Assembly (NCBI RefSeq): GCF_009917485.1
Contig: NZ_QZDT01000009.1
Span: 1-64,000 of the forward strand
Direction of reading: 5' to 3'
DNA from: Parablautia muri
GTDB lineage: Bacteria; Bacillota; Clostridia; Lachnospirales; Lachnospiraceae
Length of the DNA: 64,000 nt
Below the pieces are notes generated by a model, which saw only the letters and a list, made by a program, of their open reading frames with translations, was not told the origin of the DNA and did not search any database. Shown here in pieces: positions 56,567 through 64,000 of the stretch. How positions within the stretch are numbered: the stretch's first letter is position 1; every line of letters starts with the position of its first letter. Both the position numbers and the translations under genes were made by a program.

Positions 56567-57343
56567 ATGAAAGTAGTAATACTGGCCGGGGGAAGAGGTT
56601 CACGGCTAAGTGAGGAGACACATTTAAAACCTAAGCCAATGGTAGAGATTGGCACAGAACCAATTCTTTGGCATATTATGAAGATGTATTCATACTATGG
56701 ATTTAATGATTTTGTCATATGTTGCGGTTATAAAGGGGATATGATAAAAGAATATTTTACAGATTATTATATGCGGGCTTCGGATATAACAATTAATCTT
56801 AGTAATAATTCTGTAAAAATACACGAAAATGTATCTGAGCCATGGAAGGTTACTCTTGTTGATACCGGACTTAACACCAATACTGCAGGCAGAATTATGA
56901 AGGTAAGGAAATATCTTGAGGACGAGCCCTTTATGCTTACTTATGGAGATGGTGTTTCAAATGTAAATATTGGAGAAGTACTTAAATTCCATAAAAAACA
57001 TAATAGAATCGCAACCATTACAGCGGCCAAACCAGCAGGGAGATGGGGAACAATCCAGATTTCAAACAGTAACGGTATTGTCGAAACGTTTCAAGAAAAG
57101 AATAAAACTGACGAAGCATGGGTAAATTCTGGATTTGCTGTTTTTGAACAGGCTATATTTGATTATTTAATAAATGAGGACGAACAGCTTGAACGGGAAC
57201 CATATGATAGACTAGTGGCCGCCAGACAAATAGATGCCTATAAGCACGCTGGGTTTTGGCATGCCATGGATACTGTAAATGATAGGGCTATATTAGAAGA
57301 ATATTGGAATAAAGGCAGCGCCCCATGGAAACTTTGGCAGTAA
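56567..57343 (+). CDS. rfbF: Glucose-1-phosphate cytidylyltransferase (right-arm copy)
   Basis: 258 aa. [24 protein letters not shown] start, ICCGYKGDMIKEYF, TYGDGVSNVN, EREPYDRLVAARQ, HAGFWHAMDT. AGGAGGT six bases ahead fixes the start; the open frame upstream (from 56450) runs through the hairpin array and is not coding. Together with rfbG and rfbH it should make a CDP-3,6-dideoxy-4-keto sugar. Confidence 0.93.
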   Translation: MKVVILAGGRGSRLSEETHLKPKPMVEIGTEPILWHIMKMYSYYGFNDFVICCGYKGDMIKEYFTDYYMRASDITINLSNNSVKIHENVSEPWKVTLVDTGLNTNTAGRIMKVRKYLEDEPFMLTYGDGVSNVNIGEVLKFHKKHNRIATITAAKPAGRWGTIQISNSNGIVETFQEKNKTDEAWVNSGFAVFEQAIFDYLINEDEQLEREPYDRLVAARQIDAYKHAGFWHAMDTVNDRAILEEYWNKGSAPWKLWQ

Positions 57344-57367
57344 TAAGACGTAAAGGAGATAAAGATT

Positions 57368-58477
57368 ATGATATTAAGAGCAAAAACAAAACTTTTATTT
57401 GAAGGCCGAAATTTAACTGAAAGACAAAAAGAAAACAGCCAAAAAAATCTTTTAGAAATAGAATCAGGTTCCACAATTTTAAAGTCCTACCCCAGAAGAT
57501 TAGTTTTTGAGCTCACAAATGCCTGTAATTTAAATTGTGTTATGTGTGGTAGAAATGCGGCAGACTTTAAACCAACCATATTTAATATGGATATTTTTCG
57601 CAGTTTTGAGCCCATAATGGATGATGTGGAAGAAGTTACTCTTATGGGATGGGGGGAACCGACAATTCATCCAAACTTTATTGAAATGCTGGAAATCATT
57701 AATAATCACAGTGCTAGAAAATATTTCTGTACCAATGGAATGAATCTGAAAAAAATTCAAAATGCAATTTTTGATTATAATGTGGATGTTTTTGGAGTCA
57801 GCCTGGATGGGGCAACAGACGAGACAAACAGCCGTATTCGCCGAGGCTCTAAAATCAATCAGATAGTTGAAGATTTAAAAGAAATAGTCCGCATCAAGAA
57901 GGAAAGAAATTTAAAATATCCATGGATAAATTTTGTATTTTGTGCAATGAAATCTAACATAAGAGAGCTACCGGAATTAGTAAGGCTTGCTGCTGAAATA
58001 GGAATTGAAGAAGTAAAAGTTGTCTACCTTACAGTTTTTGGCGATGATTTGATGAATGAATCATTGTGGGAATGTGGAACTCTGGTAAAAGAGGTTTTTG
58101 AGGAAGCAATTAAAGTTGGGAATGAATTAGGGATTTTATTAAAATTGCCACATTATATAGGAGAGGATGAAGCGGGAAATAAATTTCATAAGGACTGCTT
58201 TGTAACATGGAGAGATTTTTTCTTGGGTTCAGATGGAAATGTACGTCCATGTATGTCTACTCCCGTAAAGTTCTTCCAATATGAAATGAATAAGAATTTT
58301 ATGGAAATGTGGAATGCACCAGAATATCAGAAATACAGAGAAACCGTTAATGATCAATCTCAAATGGATATTCCTTGTAAGCGTTGCTATCAATCCTCAC
58401 ATTGCAACTGGAATAGAAAAGAATCTTTTATTCAAGTGGGCGAAAATTTTTCACCGGAGTGGAATAAGGAAACCTAA
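57368..58477 (+). CDS. Radical SAM/SPASM protein (right-arm copy)
   Basis: 369 aa, exactly the length of 18461-19570, with Cys53, Cys57 and Cys60 at the same positions and long identical stretches ([39 protein letters not shown] region). AAAGGAG upstream. It is the last gene of the right arm; its left-arm copy is near the middle of its operon. Confidence 0.86.
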   Translation: MILRAKTKLLFEGRNLTERQKENSQKNLLEIESGSTILKSYPRRLVFELTNACNLNCVMCGRNAADFKPTIFNMDIFRSFEPIMDDVEEVTLMGWGEPTIHPNFIEMLEIINNHSARKYFCTNGMNLKKIQNAIFDYNVDVFGVSLDGATDETNSRIRRGSKINQIVEDLKEIVRIKKERNLKYPWINFVFCAMKSNIRELPELVRLAAEIGIEEVKVVYLTVFGDDLMNESLWECGTLVKEVFEEAIKVGNELGILLKLPHYIGEDEAGNKFHKDCFVTWRDFFLGSDGNVRPCMSTPVKFFQYEMNKNFMEMWNAPEYQKYRETVNDQSQMDIPCKRCYQSSHCNWNRKESFIQVGENFSPEWNKET

Positions 58478-58856
58478 ATAGGTCAAGCTGATTATTAAAT
58501 GTCCCAAAGCGGGCTTTACGATTATCAGTGGGGCCCGAAGCAGGATATTAACTCCTCTACTTTTACTACTAGATCATTAAACCGAAAAAAGGAGATTATA
58601 CGGTTTCGGTATTCGGCAAGTAAAGTTTCCGGAACGCCTGGTCGGCGGGAAGTTATTAAACCTGACTTGGCAGAATGCCAGATGTTGCAGCCAAGGTGGC
58701 GCTTTATAGTATTTTTCATGTGAAATCCAGATGTTTTCCCAACAGTGTACCATTCTATACCTATTGTTCATTATAACAGGAATTTCCCATTCGCCTATAG
58801 TATAATCAAACTACCGAATATGGATAACTAAACTATGAAAGGTGAGAGGAAAAAGT
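58478..58856. other. Unassigned spacer, more GC-rich than the arm
   Basis: No recognised gene. The minus strand carries a 64-codon frame at 58525-58719 (VPETLLAEYRNRI, HLGCNIWHSAKSGL) and the plus strand a 74-codon frame at 58499-58723; neither has a convincing ribosome site. Base composition changes sharply here, marking the edge of the AT-rich arm. TATAAT at 58801-58806 may be the -10 box of the recombinase gene, without a clear -35. Confidence 0.4.
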
Positions 58857-59468
58857 ATGAGCAATGTGTATGCGTACGTGCGTGTCAGCACACTACAACA
58901 AAATGAAGACCGGCAGATGATCGCCATGAATCAGGTACAGATACCGGACAAAAACATCTATGTGGAAAAGCAGTCAGGCAAAGATTTCAACCGTCCGATC
59001 TACCAAAAGCTCCTGAAAAAATTAAAACCAAACGATGTCCTTTACATCAAAAGTATCGACCGGCTTGGCAGAAATTATGAAGAAATATTAGCCCAGTGGC
59101 AGATATTAACGAAACAAAAAGGTGTAGATATTGTTGTTTTAGATATGCCCCTATTAGATACCCGAAAGGGAAAAGATTTACTTGGAACGCTCATTGCAGA
59201 CCTTGTTTTAAGTCTTCTCAGCTATGTAAGCGAAAATGAACGATGTACAATCAGGCAGCGCCAAAAGGAAGGGATTGAGGCCGCTAAATTAAAAGGGATA
59301 AAATTTGGCAGGCCTCCAAAAGCTTTTCCTGATAATTTCATACAAATTTATAACCAATGGCTCGAAAAAGAAATAAATGCGCAGGAAGCCGCAAAGCTTT
59401 GTGATTTCTCAAGAACCACTTTTTACCGGAAGGTAAAAGCTGTGCCGGATAGTCTAATCCAACCATAA
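58857..59468 (+). CDS. Serine recombinase (resolvase/invertase type)
   Basis: 203 aa, the size of Hin/Gin/Tn3-resolvase proteins. YVRVSTLQQN carries the nucleophile Ser11 and Arg9; DRLGRNYEEI has the conserved arginines; GRPPK marks the linker, and the C-terminus (AQEAAKLCDFSRTTFYRKV) is a helix-turn-helix. GAGAGG lies seven bases before the ATG at 58857; the GTG at 58842 is within that region. No transposase accompanies it. It could invert or resolve DNA in the neighbourhood, but no recombination sites were identified. Confidence 0.88.
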   Translation: MSNVYAYVRVSTLQQNEDRQMIAMNQVQIPDKNIYVEKQSGKDFNRPIYQKLLKKLKPNDVLYIKSIDRLGRNYEEILAQWQILTKQKGVDIVVLDMPLLDTRKGKDLLGTLIADLVLSLLSYVSENERCTIRQRQKEGIEAAKLKGIKFGRPPKAFPDNFIQIYNQWLEKEINAQEAAKLCDFSRTTFYRKVKAVPDSLIQP

Positions 59469-59522
59469 TTTCTTATATCGTTAACTGCCCATAAGCAAAT
59501 AACCTGCAATTTTAATCTGGCT

Positions 59523-59551
59523 TTTACGCTACTGTTTTGGTAAAATATAAT
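59523..59551 (+). promoter_or_regulatory. SigA-type promoter of the DUF3880 glycosyltransferase gene
   Basis: TTTACG at 59523-59528, 17 bases, TATAAT at 59546-59551, 26 bases before the ATG at 59577, which is preceded by AAGGAG. Confidence 0.65.
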
Positions 59552-59576
59552 ATATCTAACAAGCTAAGGAGTTATT

Positions 59577-60749
59577 ATGGAAATATTATTTTACCGCTAT
59601 GGAAGTGTATGTGAACCAGATATCATTCATGCCTTTCGTCAGACAGGTCTGACGGTTTTAGAGGATACCACTGAAATAACCAAAAAATCCATTTCAGACG
59701 CAGACCGTCTCCTGTCTGTAGAGCAAATAATCAATGAGAAACATCCCCTCTTTGTATTCAGTATCAATTTTTACCCTATTATCTCCGATATTTGCCATAT
59801 ATATCAAACACCTTATTTGTGTTGGACGGTTGACTGTCCTGTTCCCGAACTGTTCTCGGCCTCAATCCGCCATGATACAAACCGGATATTTTTATTTGAC
59901 CAGGCACAGTATCAAACCTTTTCCCCCTATAATCCGGATCATATTTATCACCTTCCCCTGGCATCCTGCACAGAACGCTTCGACCGTGTCACCAGTTCTA
60001 TTTCTGATGCGGACCGCGCTTCTTTTCGCTGTGATATTTCCTTTGTCGGTTCTCTCTATCATGAAAAAAACCCGCTCCGCACGCTTTCAGGATTATCTGA
60101 ATATTCGCAAGGATATATACAGGCGCTTGTGGAGGCATCTTTAAAAATTTACGGCTACAATCCTGTGGAGGATGCTTTAACTGACGAAGTAATAGCCGAT
60201 ATTAAAAAAAACGATTCCGGATTTTTTTCTCTCAAGAAGTCCGTAGCCAATTTTGACCGTTATGTGGCTGCCCACAGTTACATTGGCATGGAAATTGCTC
60301 AGACAGAGCGTGTCCGCACTTTAAATCAATTAGCTTCCTTTTTTTCCGTAGACCTTTTTACCCGAAGCGATACCTCCCCATTAAAAAATGTACGGAGCCA
60401 TGGGGGTGTCCATACATTAACCGAAATGCCTAAAATATTTCATCTAAGCAAAATCAATTTAAATATGACCATCAAGCCTATCCAAACCGGTCTGCCTCTG
60501 CGCATTTTCGACATTCTCGGATGCGGTGGTTTTCTTATGACCAACTATCAGAGCGAGCTGCAGGATTATTTTGACATTGGCGTGGATTTGGAGACTTACT
60601 CCTCTATGGAAGAATTAGTAGAAAAATGTGCATATTATCTCTCTCACGAGCAGCAGCGGGCGCAGATTGCGCAAAATGGATATCAGAAAGTCTGCTCCAT
60701 GCATACCTATCCGCACCGCATCCGCGCAATGATTGCATCCATTGTTTAA
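59577..60749 (+). CDS. DUF3880/CgeB-type glycosyltransferase
   Basis: 390 aa. The N-terminal DUF3880-like part reads FSINFYPIISDICHIYQTPYLCWTVDCP; the middle has CDISFVGSLYHEKNP; the C-terminal Glyco_trans_1_2-like part has KINLNMTIKPIQTGLPLRIFDILGCGGFLMTNYQ near 300-330. Clearly paralogous to 62554-63738 on the other strand. CgeB-type enzymes are common beside flagellar and spore glycan genes in Clostridia. Monocistronic, convergent with the dehydrogenase gene. Confidence 0.8.
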   Translation: MEILFYRYGSVCEPDIIHAFRQTGLTVLEDTTEITKKSISDADRLLSVEQIINEKHPLFVFSINFYPIISDICHIYQTPYLCWTVDCPVPELFSASIRHDTNRIFLFDQAQYQTFSPYNPDHIYHLPLASCTERFDRVTSSISDADRASFRCDISFVGSLYHEKNPLRTLSGLSEYSQGYIQALVEASLKIYGYNPVEDALTDEVIADIKKNDSGFFSLKKSVANFDRYVAAHSYIGMEIAQTERVRTLNQLASFFSVDLFTRSDTSPLKNVRSHGGVHTLTEMPKIFHLSKINLNMTIKPIQTGLPLRIFDILGCGGFLMTNYQSELQDYFDIGVDLETYSSMEELVEKCAYYLSHEQQRAQIAQNGYQKVCSMHTYPHRIRAMIASIV

Positions 60750-60764
60750 CCGCCGCGGTAATTC

Positions 60765-61829
60765 TTATAGAATATGATGTTCACTGTTTATCATCATAAT
60801 TTTAACATAATCCTCGCTCTTATCGCGCATAACCTTAAATCCATTCATAAACGCTTCTGGCGCCATCCGGTGTGTGATGATTTTTTCCGGTTTCACGCTT
60901 TTGCTTTCCAGGCGCCTTAAAACATAGTTCCAATCATCCGTCTCATCATGCGTAAAAGAGGAGTTCCAGGTTCCTATCAATTGCAACTGGCTGCGAAGGA
61001 TTTTCCAATACAGGCTTTTTTCCATGGCAATATCCGATGCCGGATTACCCACAAGCATCATTTTCCCTCCTGGTGCCAGGCTTTTTATGCCCTGCTCCAA
61101 AACATCATTTTTCCCCACACAGTCAAAAAATATGTTTACGCCCAGACCGCCGGTTTTATCCATAAGCCATTCCGTAAAGTCTTCCTGTCTTACATCACAG
61201 AAATTTTCTTCTTTCATACCGATACTGGCCGCCATCTCCATCTGGAAATCCTTATTTCCCGCCACATATATATCCTGGCATCCCATCTCCTGTAGGAACA
61301 TAAGCACACAAAAACCAATCGTTCCAAGCCCGCATACCGCGATTTTGTCGGCTTTAGACGGCTTGATTCTACGTATGGCATGTACCGCCACCGCCATTGG
61401 CTCTAACATTGCCGCCTGCTCCATGGTAACTGCATCCGGCAATGCAATCAGATTCCATTCCGGCACCTGCACATATTCCGCAAATCCCCCATTTGTCCTG
61501 GAGCCTAAATAACTGTATTTACCGCACATTTCATATTGTTTCTTTTGGCACTGGGGACAATTCATACAGGGAATCAAAGGAAAAACGCCCACTCGTTTGC
61601 CACTCCAGCTGCTGCTCATCCCCTCTCCCACTTCTACTACTTCTCCTGCAAACTCATGACCAGGTATCAATGGGTGTGAATAAGCGCCGGTCCGGTAAAT
61701 TCTTGGAATATCAGAACCGCAGATACCCACCGCCTGCACATGCACCAATGCAGTGCCAGCAGCCGGCACAGGCTTTTCCACCTCCTCATATCGGAAATCT
61801 CCAACTCCATGTAATACGTATGCCTTCAT
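60765..61829 (-). CDS. Zinc-dependent medium-chain alcohol/polyol dehydrogenase
   Basis: 354 aa. Catalytic zinc Cys (VGICGSDIPR), GHEFAGEVVEVGEG, structural zinc cysteines CMNCPQCQKKQYEMC, and GLGTIGF for NAD(P). Resembles sorbitol/galactitol-phosphate dehydrogenases. With the cytidylyltransferase just upstream and an epimerase-like gene at the window edge it may reduce ribulose 5-phosphate (TarJ-like role), though it is not a close TarJ look-alike. Confidence 0.85.
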   Translation of the reverse strand: MKAYVLHGVGDFRYEEVEKPVPAAGTALVHVQAVGICGSDIPRIYRTGAYSHPLIPGHEFAGEVVEVGEGMSSSWSGKRVGVFPLIPCMNCPQCQKKQYEMCGKYSYLGSRTNGGFAEYVQVPEWNLIALPDAVTMEQAAMLEPMAVAVHAIRRIKPSKADKIAVCGLGTIGFCVLMFLQEMGCQDIYVAGNKDFQMEMAASIGMKEENFCDVRQEDFTEWLMDKTGGLGVNIFFDCVGKNDVLEQGIKSLAPGGKMMLVGNPASDIAMEKSLYWKILRSQLQLIGTWNSSFTHDETDDWNYVLRRLESKSVKPEKIITHRMAPEAFMNGFKVMRDKSEDYVKIMMINSEHHIL

Positions 61830-61861
61830 CCTTTTTTCCCTTTCCTTTTCACTGCACCTTT

Positions 61862-62557
61862 CTATTGCTCCCTAGCCTGCAAAATCTGCTCTAAACGCTC
61901 TAAATCTTCTCTGGTTGTGACCTTGAAATTCCGTTCTTCCCCGGCCACACATCCTATATTAAGCCCTGCAAGGACAGCCGGTTCAGTGGAACCGTTTATC
62001 TGTAAAATCTTATCCGGCAAAAGCATTTCGTTAGCGCGGTAATATGGTCCTGCCCGAAAGGCCTCCGGTGCCTGTCCTGCCATTAACCTCTCTCTTTCCA
62101 GCAGGGACTCTATCTTACCATCTCTCCCATAATAAACCGTGTCCTTTACAGGAATTGTTGTCAACGCCCCATCGTGTTCTTTACAGGTTTTCATACAATC
62201 CGAAATAATCCTTGCGGACACCAGCGGTCTTGCCGCATCATGTACAATCACCACATCTTCCTCGCAGCCATATTGTAGTATGTCTTTCAACCCGTTCCAA
62301 ATAGACAACTGTCTGTTTTTCCCAGGCATGGAAAAGCCCCGCAGTTTTCCACAGCCTTCCACAGTTGCGCATTCCTGTATAAAAGGGCGCCATTCCTCGT
62401 CCGCCACAATCTGGATTCCATCAATTTCTTCATGCTCTCCAAAGGTTTTAAGGCAATATGCAATCACCGGCTTTCCTGCCACTTTTATATACTGTTTGGG
62501 AATCTCTCCCCCGAATCTACTGCCGCATCCTCCGGCTAATATCAATGCAATATTCAT
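61862..62557 (-). CDS. IspD/TarI-family cytidylyltransferase
   Basis: 231 aa. ILAGGCGSRFGGEIPKQYI, VIVHDAARPLVS, TIPVKDTVYYG and EAFRAGPYYRAN. Either MEP cytidylyltransferase (IspD) or alditol-phosphate cytidylyltransferase (TarI); the pairing with a polyol dehydrogenase and a glycosyltransferase favours the second, giving a CDP-alditol such as CDP-ribitol. Its ATG overlaps the stop of the glycosyltransferase gene. Confidence 0.82.
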   Translation of the reverse strand: MNIALILAGGCGSRFGGEIPKQYIKVAGKPVIAYCLKTFGEHEEIDGIQIVADEEWRPFIQECATVEGCGKLRGFSMPGKNRQLSIWNGLKDILQYGCEEDVVIVHDAARPLVSARIISDCMKTCKEHDGALTTIPVKDTVYYGRDGKIESLLERERLMAGQAPEAFRAGPYYRANEMLLPDKILQINGSTEPAVLAGLNIGCVAGEERNFKVTTREDLERLEQILQAREQ

Positions 62558-63738
62558 CTAACTTCTCCATGTTTCCAATAACTAAGCATTTCCTCCGCTC
62601 TATGTACATAAGTATGCCTGGAGGCAATTTTTTCAAATCCATTCCGGGCAATTTGCTTTCTCTCATCGTCATTTTTTAAATAGTATGCAATTTTAGAAAG
62701 CATATCTTCCCTGCTCTCAAAATACACAAAATCTTCATCCGGTGTAAAATAAGAAAGGAAATCTTCCTGATAATTGGTCAGCAAGAATCCTCCTGCCCCC
62801 ATAATTTCAAAAGCCCGTAGCGGTATACCTTTTAAAATGCTCCTTAAAGTGATGTTTAAGTTGACAGAAGACATTTTATAAACATACGGCGCCCATGCAT
62901 AGGCATCCAGGGAACCATGATTGCTGCATCCCGGAATCTGCACGGTTTGATCAGGCGTATACAAGTCCAGACCATACTTCTCTGCAGCCGCAGCCAGCAG
63001 TTCAAACCTCTCCAATGCCGTAATTTGCCGATTGATCACGTACTGCGCAAACAAATACTCAATACTTTCCACTTCTCCGGCCCTTACCTGCATAGGCAGC
63101 GACTTTTGCATGTCCTTTATAATTTTATCAGGTAATGCCTCCTGTACAAAATTATACCCATACACCAGCTTCTGTGCTCCTATCAATCCCTCCAAATACC
63201 CCCGGGTATAATCGGTTATACCCGTTAATCTTCGATAAAACTGATGTTTTTCCCGGTACAATGCGCCCACAAACGCAACCTCGTGCTGTGGTTTCCATGG
63301 GGTTTTCCCAAATTCTCTGAAATGATTCATTTCCCTTAAGCGATCCGTATTTGCAGCCATAGGCAGATAATGGACCGTAGGAACACCGCCTTTGTGAAAT
63401 TCCTCGTAAACAGCGCTGTCAAAAACAAACACATAATTAGTAGGATAGGCTATGGTATAATGATACATTCTAACATGAGGACTGTCATAGACCCAGGACA
63501 TATACGGTATTCCCAAATTTTTGCATACCATCGCCACAATTGGAAAATAATTAAATGAAAATAAAAGATCAGGATCACTCTCCCTAATCTGCCTCTCCAA
63601 TCCTTCTACAGCACCCTTATCCTCAGGTTCTGCATTGTCTAAAAAAGGACACTCTACCACATCGTGCCCTAATCTTTTAAACGCCTCTGACATATCCTCC
63701 TTGCCAAAGCAATCCCATGTAAGCATGCCTATTTTCAT
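62554..63738 (-). CDS. DUF3880/CgeB-type glycosyltransferase (second copy)
   Basis: 394 aa. FSFNYFPIVAMVCKNLGIPYMSWVYD, EVAFVGALYREKH, and VNLNITLRSILKGIPLRAFEIMGAGGFLLTNYQ correspond motif for motif to 59577-60749. Start at 63738 with GGAGGT four bases upstream, not at 63750. It stands in a probable CDP-alditol operon, so an alditol-phosphate or sugar transfer is conceivable. Confidence 0.82.
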   Translation of the reverse strand: MKIGMLTWDCFGKEDMSEAFKRLGHDVVECPFLDNAEPEDKGAVEGLERQIRESDPDLLFSFNYFPIVAMVCKNLGIPYMSWVYDSPHVRMYHYTIAYPTNYVFVFDSAVYEEFHKGGVPTVHYLPMAANTDRLREMNHFREFGKTPWKPQHEVAFVGALYREKHQFYRRLTGITDYTRGYLEGLIGAQKLVYGYNFVQEALPDKIIKDMQKSLPMQVRAGEVESIEYLFAQYVINRQITALERFELLAAAAEKYGLDLYTPDQTVQIPGCSNHGSLDAYAWAPYVYKMSSVNLNITLRSILKGIPLRAFEIMGAGGFLLTNYQEDFLSYFTPDEDFVYFESREDMLSKIAYYLKNDDERKQIARNGFEKIASRHTYVHRAEEMLSYWKHGEVR

Positions 63739-63806
63739 TTTAACCTCCATGTTGTTGCTTGCATCAACTCAAATTCGGATGAAAAATGCCCGATTTTAAG
63801 ACATTT

Positions 63807-64000
63807 TCAGGCATTTTCTTTAGAATCATCCTCAAATTTTAATTCTCTGATATCCTGTAAGATTTCTCCGTAAGGTTTTTTCTTGCCAAACAATAATGTG
63901 GTGCCAAGCACAAAGCCGTCCATACCTTTTGGAGCAAATTCTATGATTTTCTCTTTGCTGCAGGCTCCATCCCAGTATAACTTAAAATGCATTTTATCCT
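63807..64000 (-). CDS. Ribulose-phosphate 3-epimerase-like protein, partial (C-terminus)
   Basis: The frame is open to the window edge, so the gene starts outside; the last ~64 residues are visible. YWDGACSKEKIIEFA and KGMDGFVLGTTLLFGK match the C-terminal phosphate-binding end of ribulose-phosphate 3-epimerases (DG, then GADGFVLGT-type loop). It would supply ribulose 5-phosphate for the dehydrogenase and cytidylyltransferase downstream. Confidence 0.6.
   Translation of the reverse strand, partial: DKMHFKLYWDGACSKEKIIEFAPKGMDGFVLGTTLLFGKKKPYGEILQDIRELKFEDDSKENA

Noticed and set aside
58857-59468. Insertion sequence or transposon around the serine recombinase
   Set aside because: No transposase and no terminal inverted repeats were seen; only the lone recombinase can be supported.
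59734-60144. Second frame of 136 codons inside the DUF3880 glycosyltransferase
   Set aside because: Same strand but different frame; the glycosyltransferase frame matches its paralogue at 62554-63738, this one matches nothing.
61024-61512. Plus-strand frame of 162 codons opposite the zinc dehydrogenase
   Set aside because: The minus-strand gene has all zinc and cofactor motifs; the plus frame shows no family features.
1-64000. CRISPR array, tRNA, rRNA or complete prophage
   Set aside because: No regularly spaced repeats, no tRNA- or rRNA-like sequence and no phage structural genes were seen in either strand.

Overview
The window looks like a chromosomal flagellin-glycosylation island from a motile, low-GC Gram-positive bacterium of the Clostridia, most likely Lachnospiraceae. 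Supporting signs are strong AGGAGG-type ribosome sites, a flagellin behind a SigD-type promoter, a DUF1703-type ATPase/nuclease, DUF3880/CgeB-type glycosyltransferases and many sugar-nucleotide enzymes. Taxonomy is inferred; there is no rRNA, tRNA or ribosomal protein gene here.

Layout. (1) Left arm, about 84-23435, all on the minus strand: a tightly packed, often ATGA-coupled operon read outward from the centre. It holds a methyltransferase gene interrupted by a G9 tract, two glycosyltransferase-type genes, two radical SAM genes, glucose-1-phosphate cytidylyltransferase, CDP-glucose 4,6-dehydratase, a split transketolase, three FkbM methyltransferases, an epimerase, a GT2, an acetolactate-synthase-like ThDP enzyme, a HAD protein, an aldo/keto reductase, an FAD oxidoreductase and a fucosyltransferase-like protein. 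(2) Centre, 23.5-31 kb: decayed genes, the flagellin gene with its own promoter and terminator, and an ATPase/nuclease gene. A 147-bp inverted repeat with one mismatch brackets this segment. (3) Right arm, 31127-58477, all on the plus strand: first a nonulosonic (sialic/legionaminic-like) acid block (4,6-dehydratase, PtmE-like guanylyltransferase, deacetylase-like protein, NeuD, NeuB, NeuC, methyltransferase, two Gfo/Idh oxidoreductases, NeuA, GT52-like transferase). Then comes a second CDP-deoxysugar block (RfbH, RfbG, E1 alpha/beta-like pair, epimerases, FkbM, ThDP enzyme, RfbF, radical SAM). (4) Right flank, 58.8-64 kb, with more balanced base composition: a serine recombinase, two DUF3880-type glycosyltransferases, a cytidylyltransferase, a zinc dehydrogenase and a partial ribulose-phosphate-epimerase-like gene, suggesting CDP-alditol synthesis.

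How it may work together. The two arms diverge from the flagellin and carry paralogous sets (RfbF, RfbG, a two-subunit ThDP enzyme, a YerE-like one-chain ThDP enzyme, a short-chain epimerase, an FkbM methyltransferase, a SPASM radical SAM enzyme). I infer two parallel routes to C-branched CDP-deoxyhexoses, plus one nonulosonic acid, all probably destined for the neighbouring flagellin. Fourteen proteins of unrelated catalytic class share a small 'YGAGxxG' Rossmann-like module, which looks like a common recognition or docking part of the system. A one-base change in the G9 tract would switch the methyltransferase on, and the inverted repeats could allow the flagellin segment to flip.

The best candidate for a previously undescribed system is this paired branched-sugar machinery with its shared module, its phase-variable methyltransferase and its unusually cysteine-containing flagellin. 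The sequence supports the parts; chemistry and target are inference.
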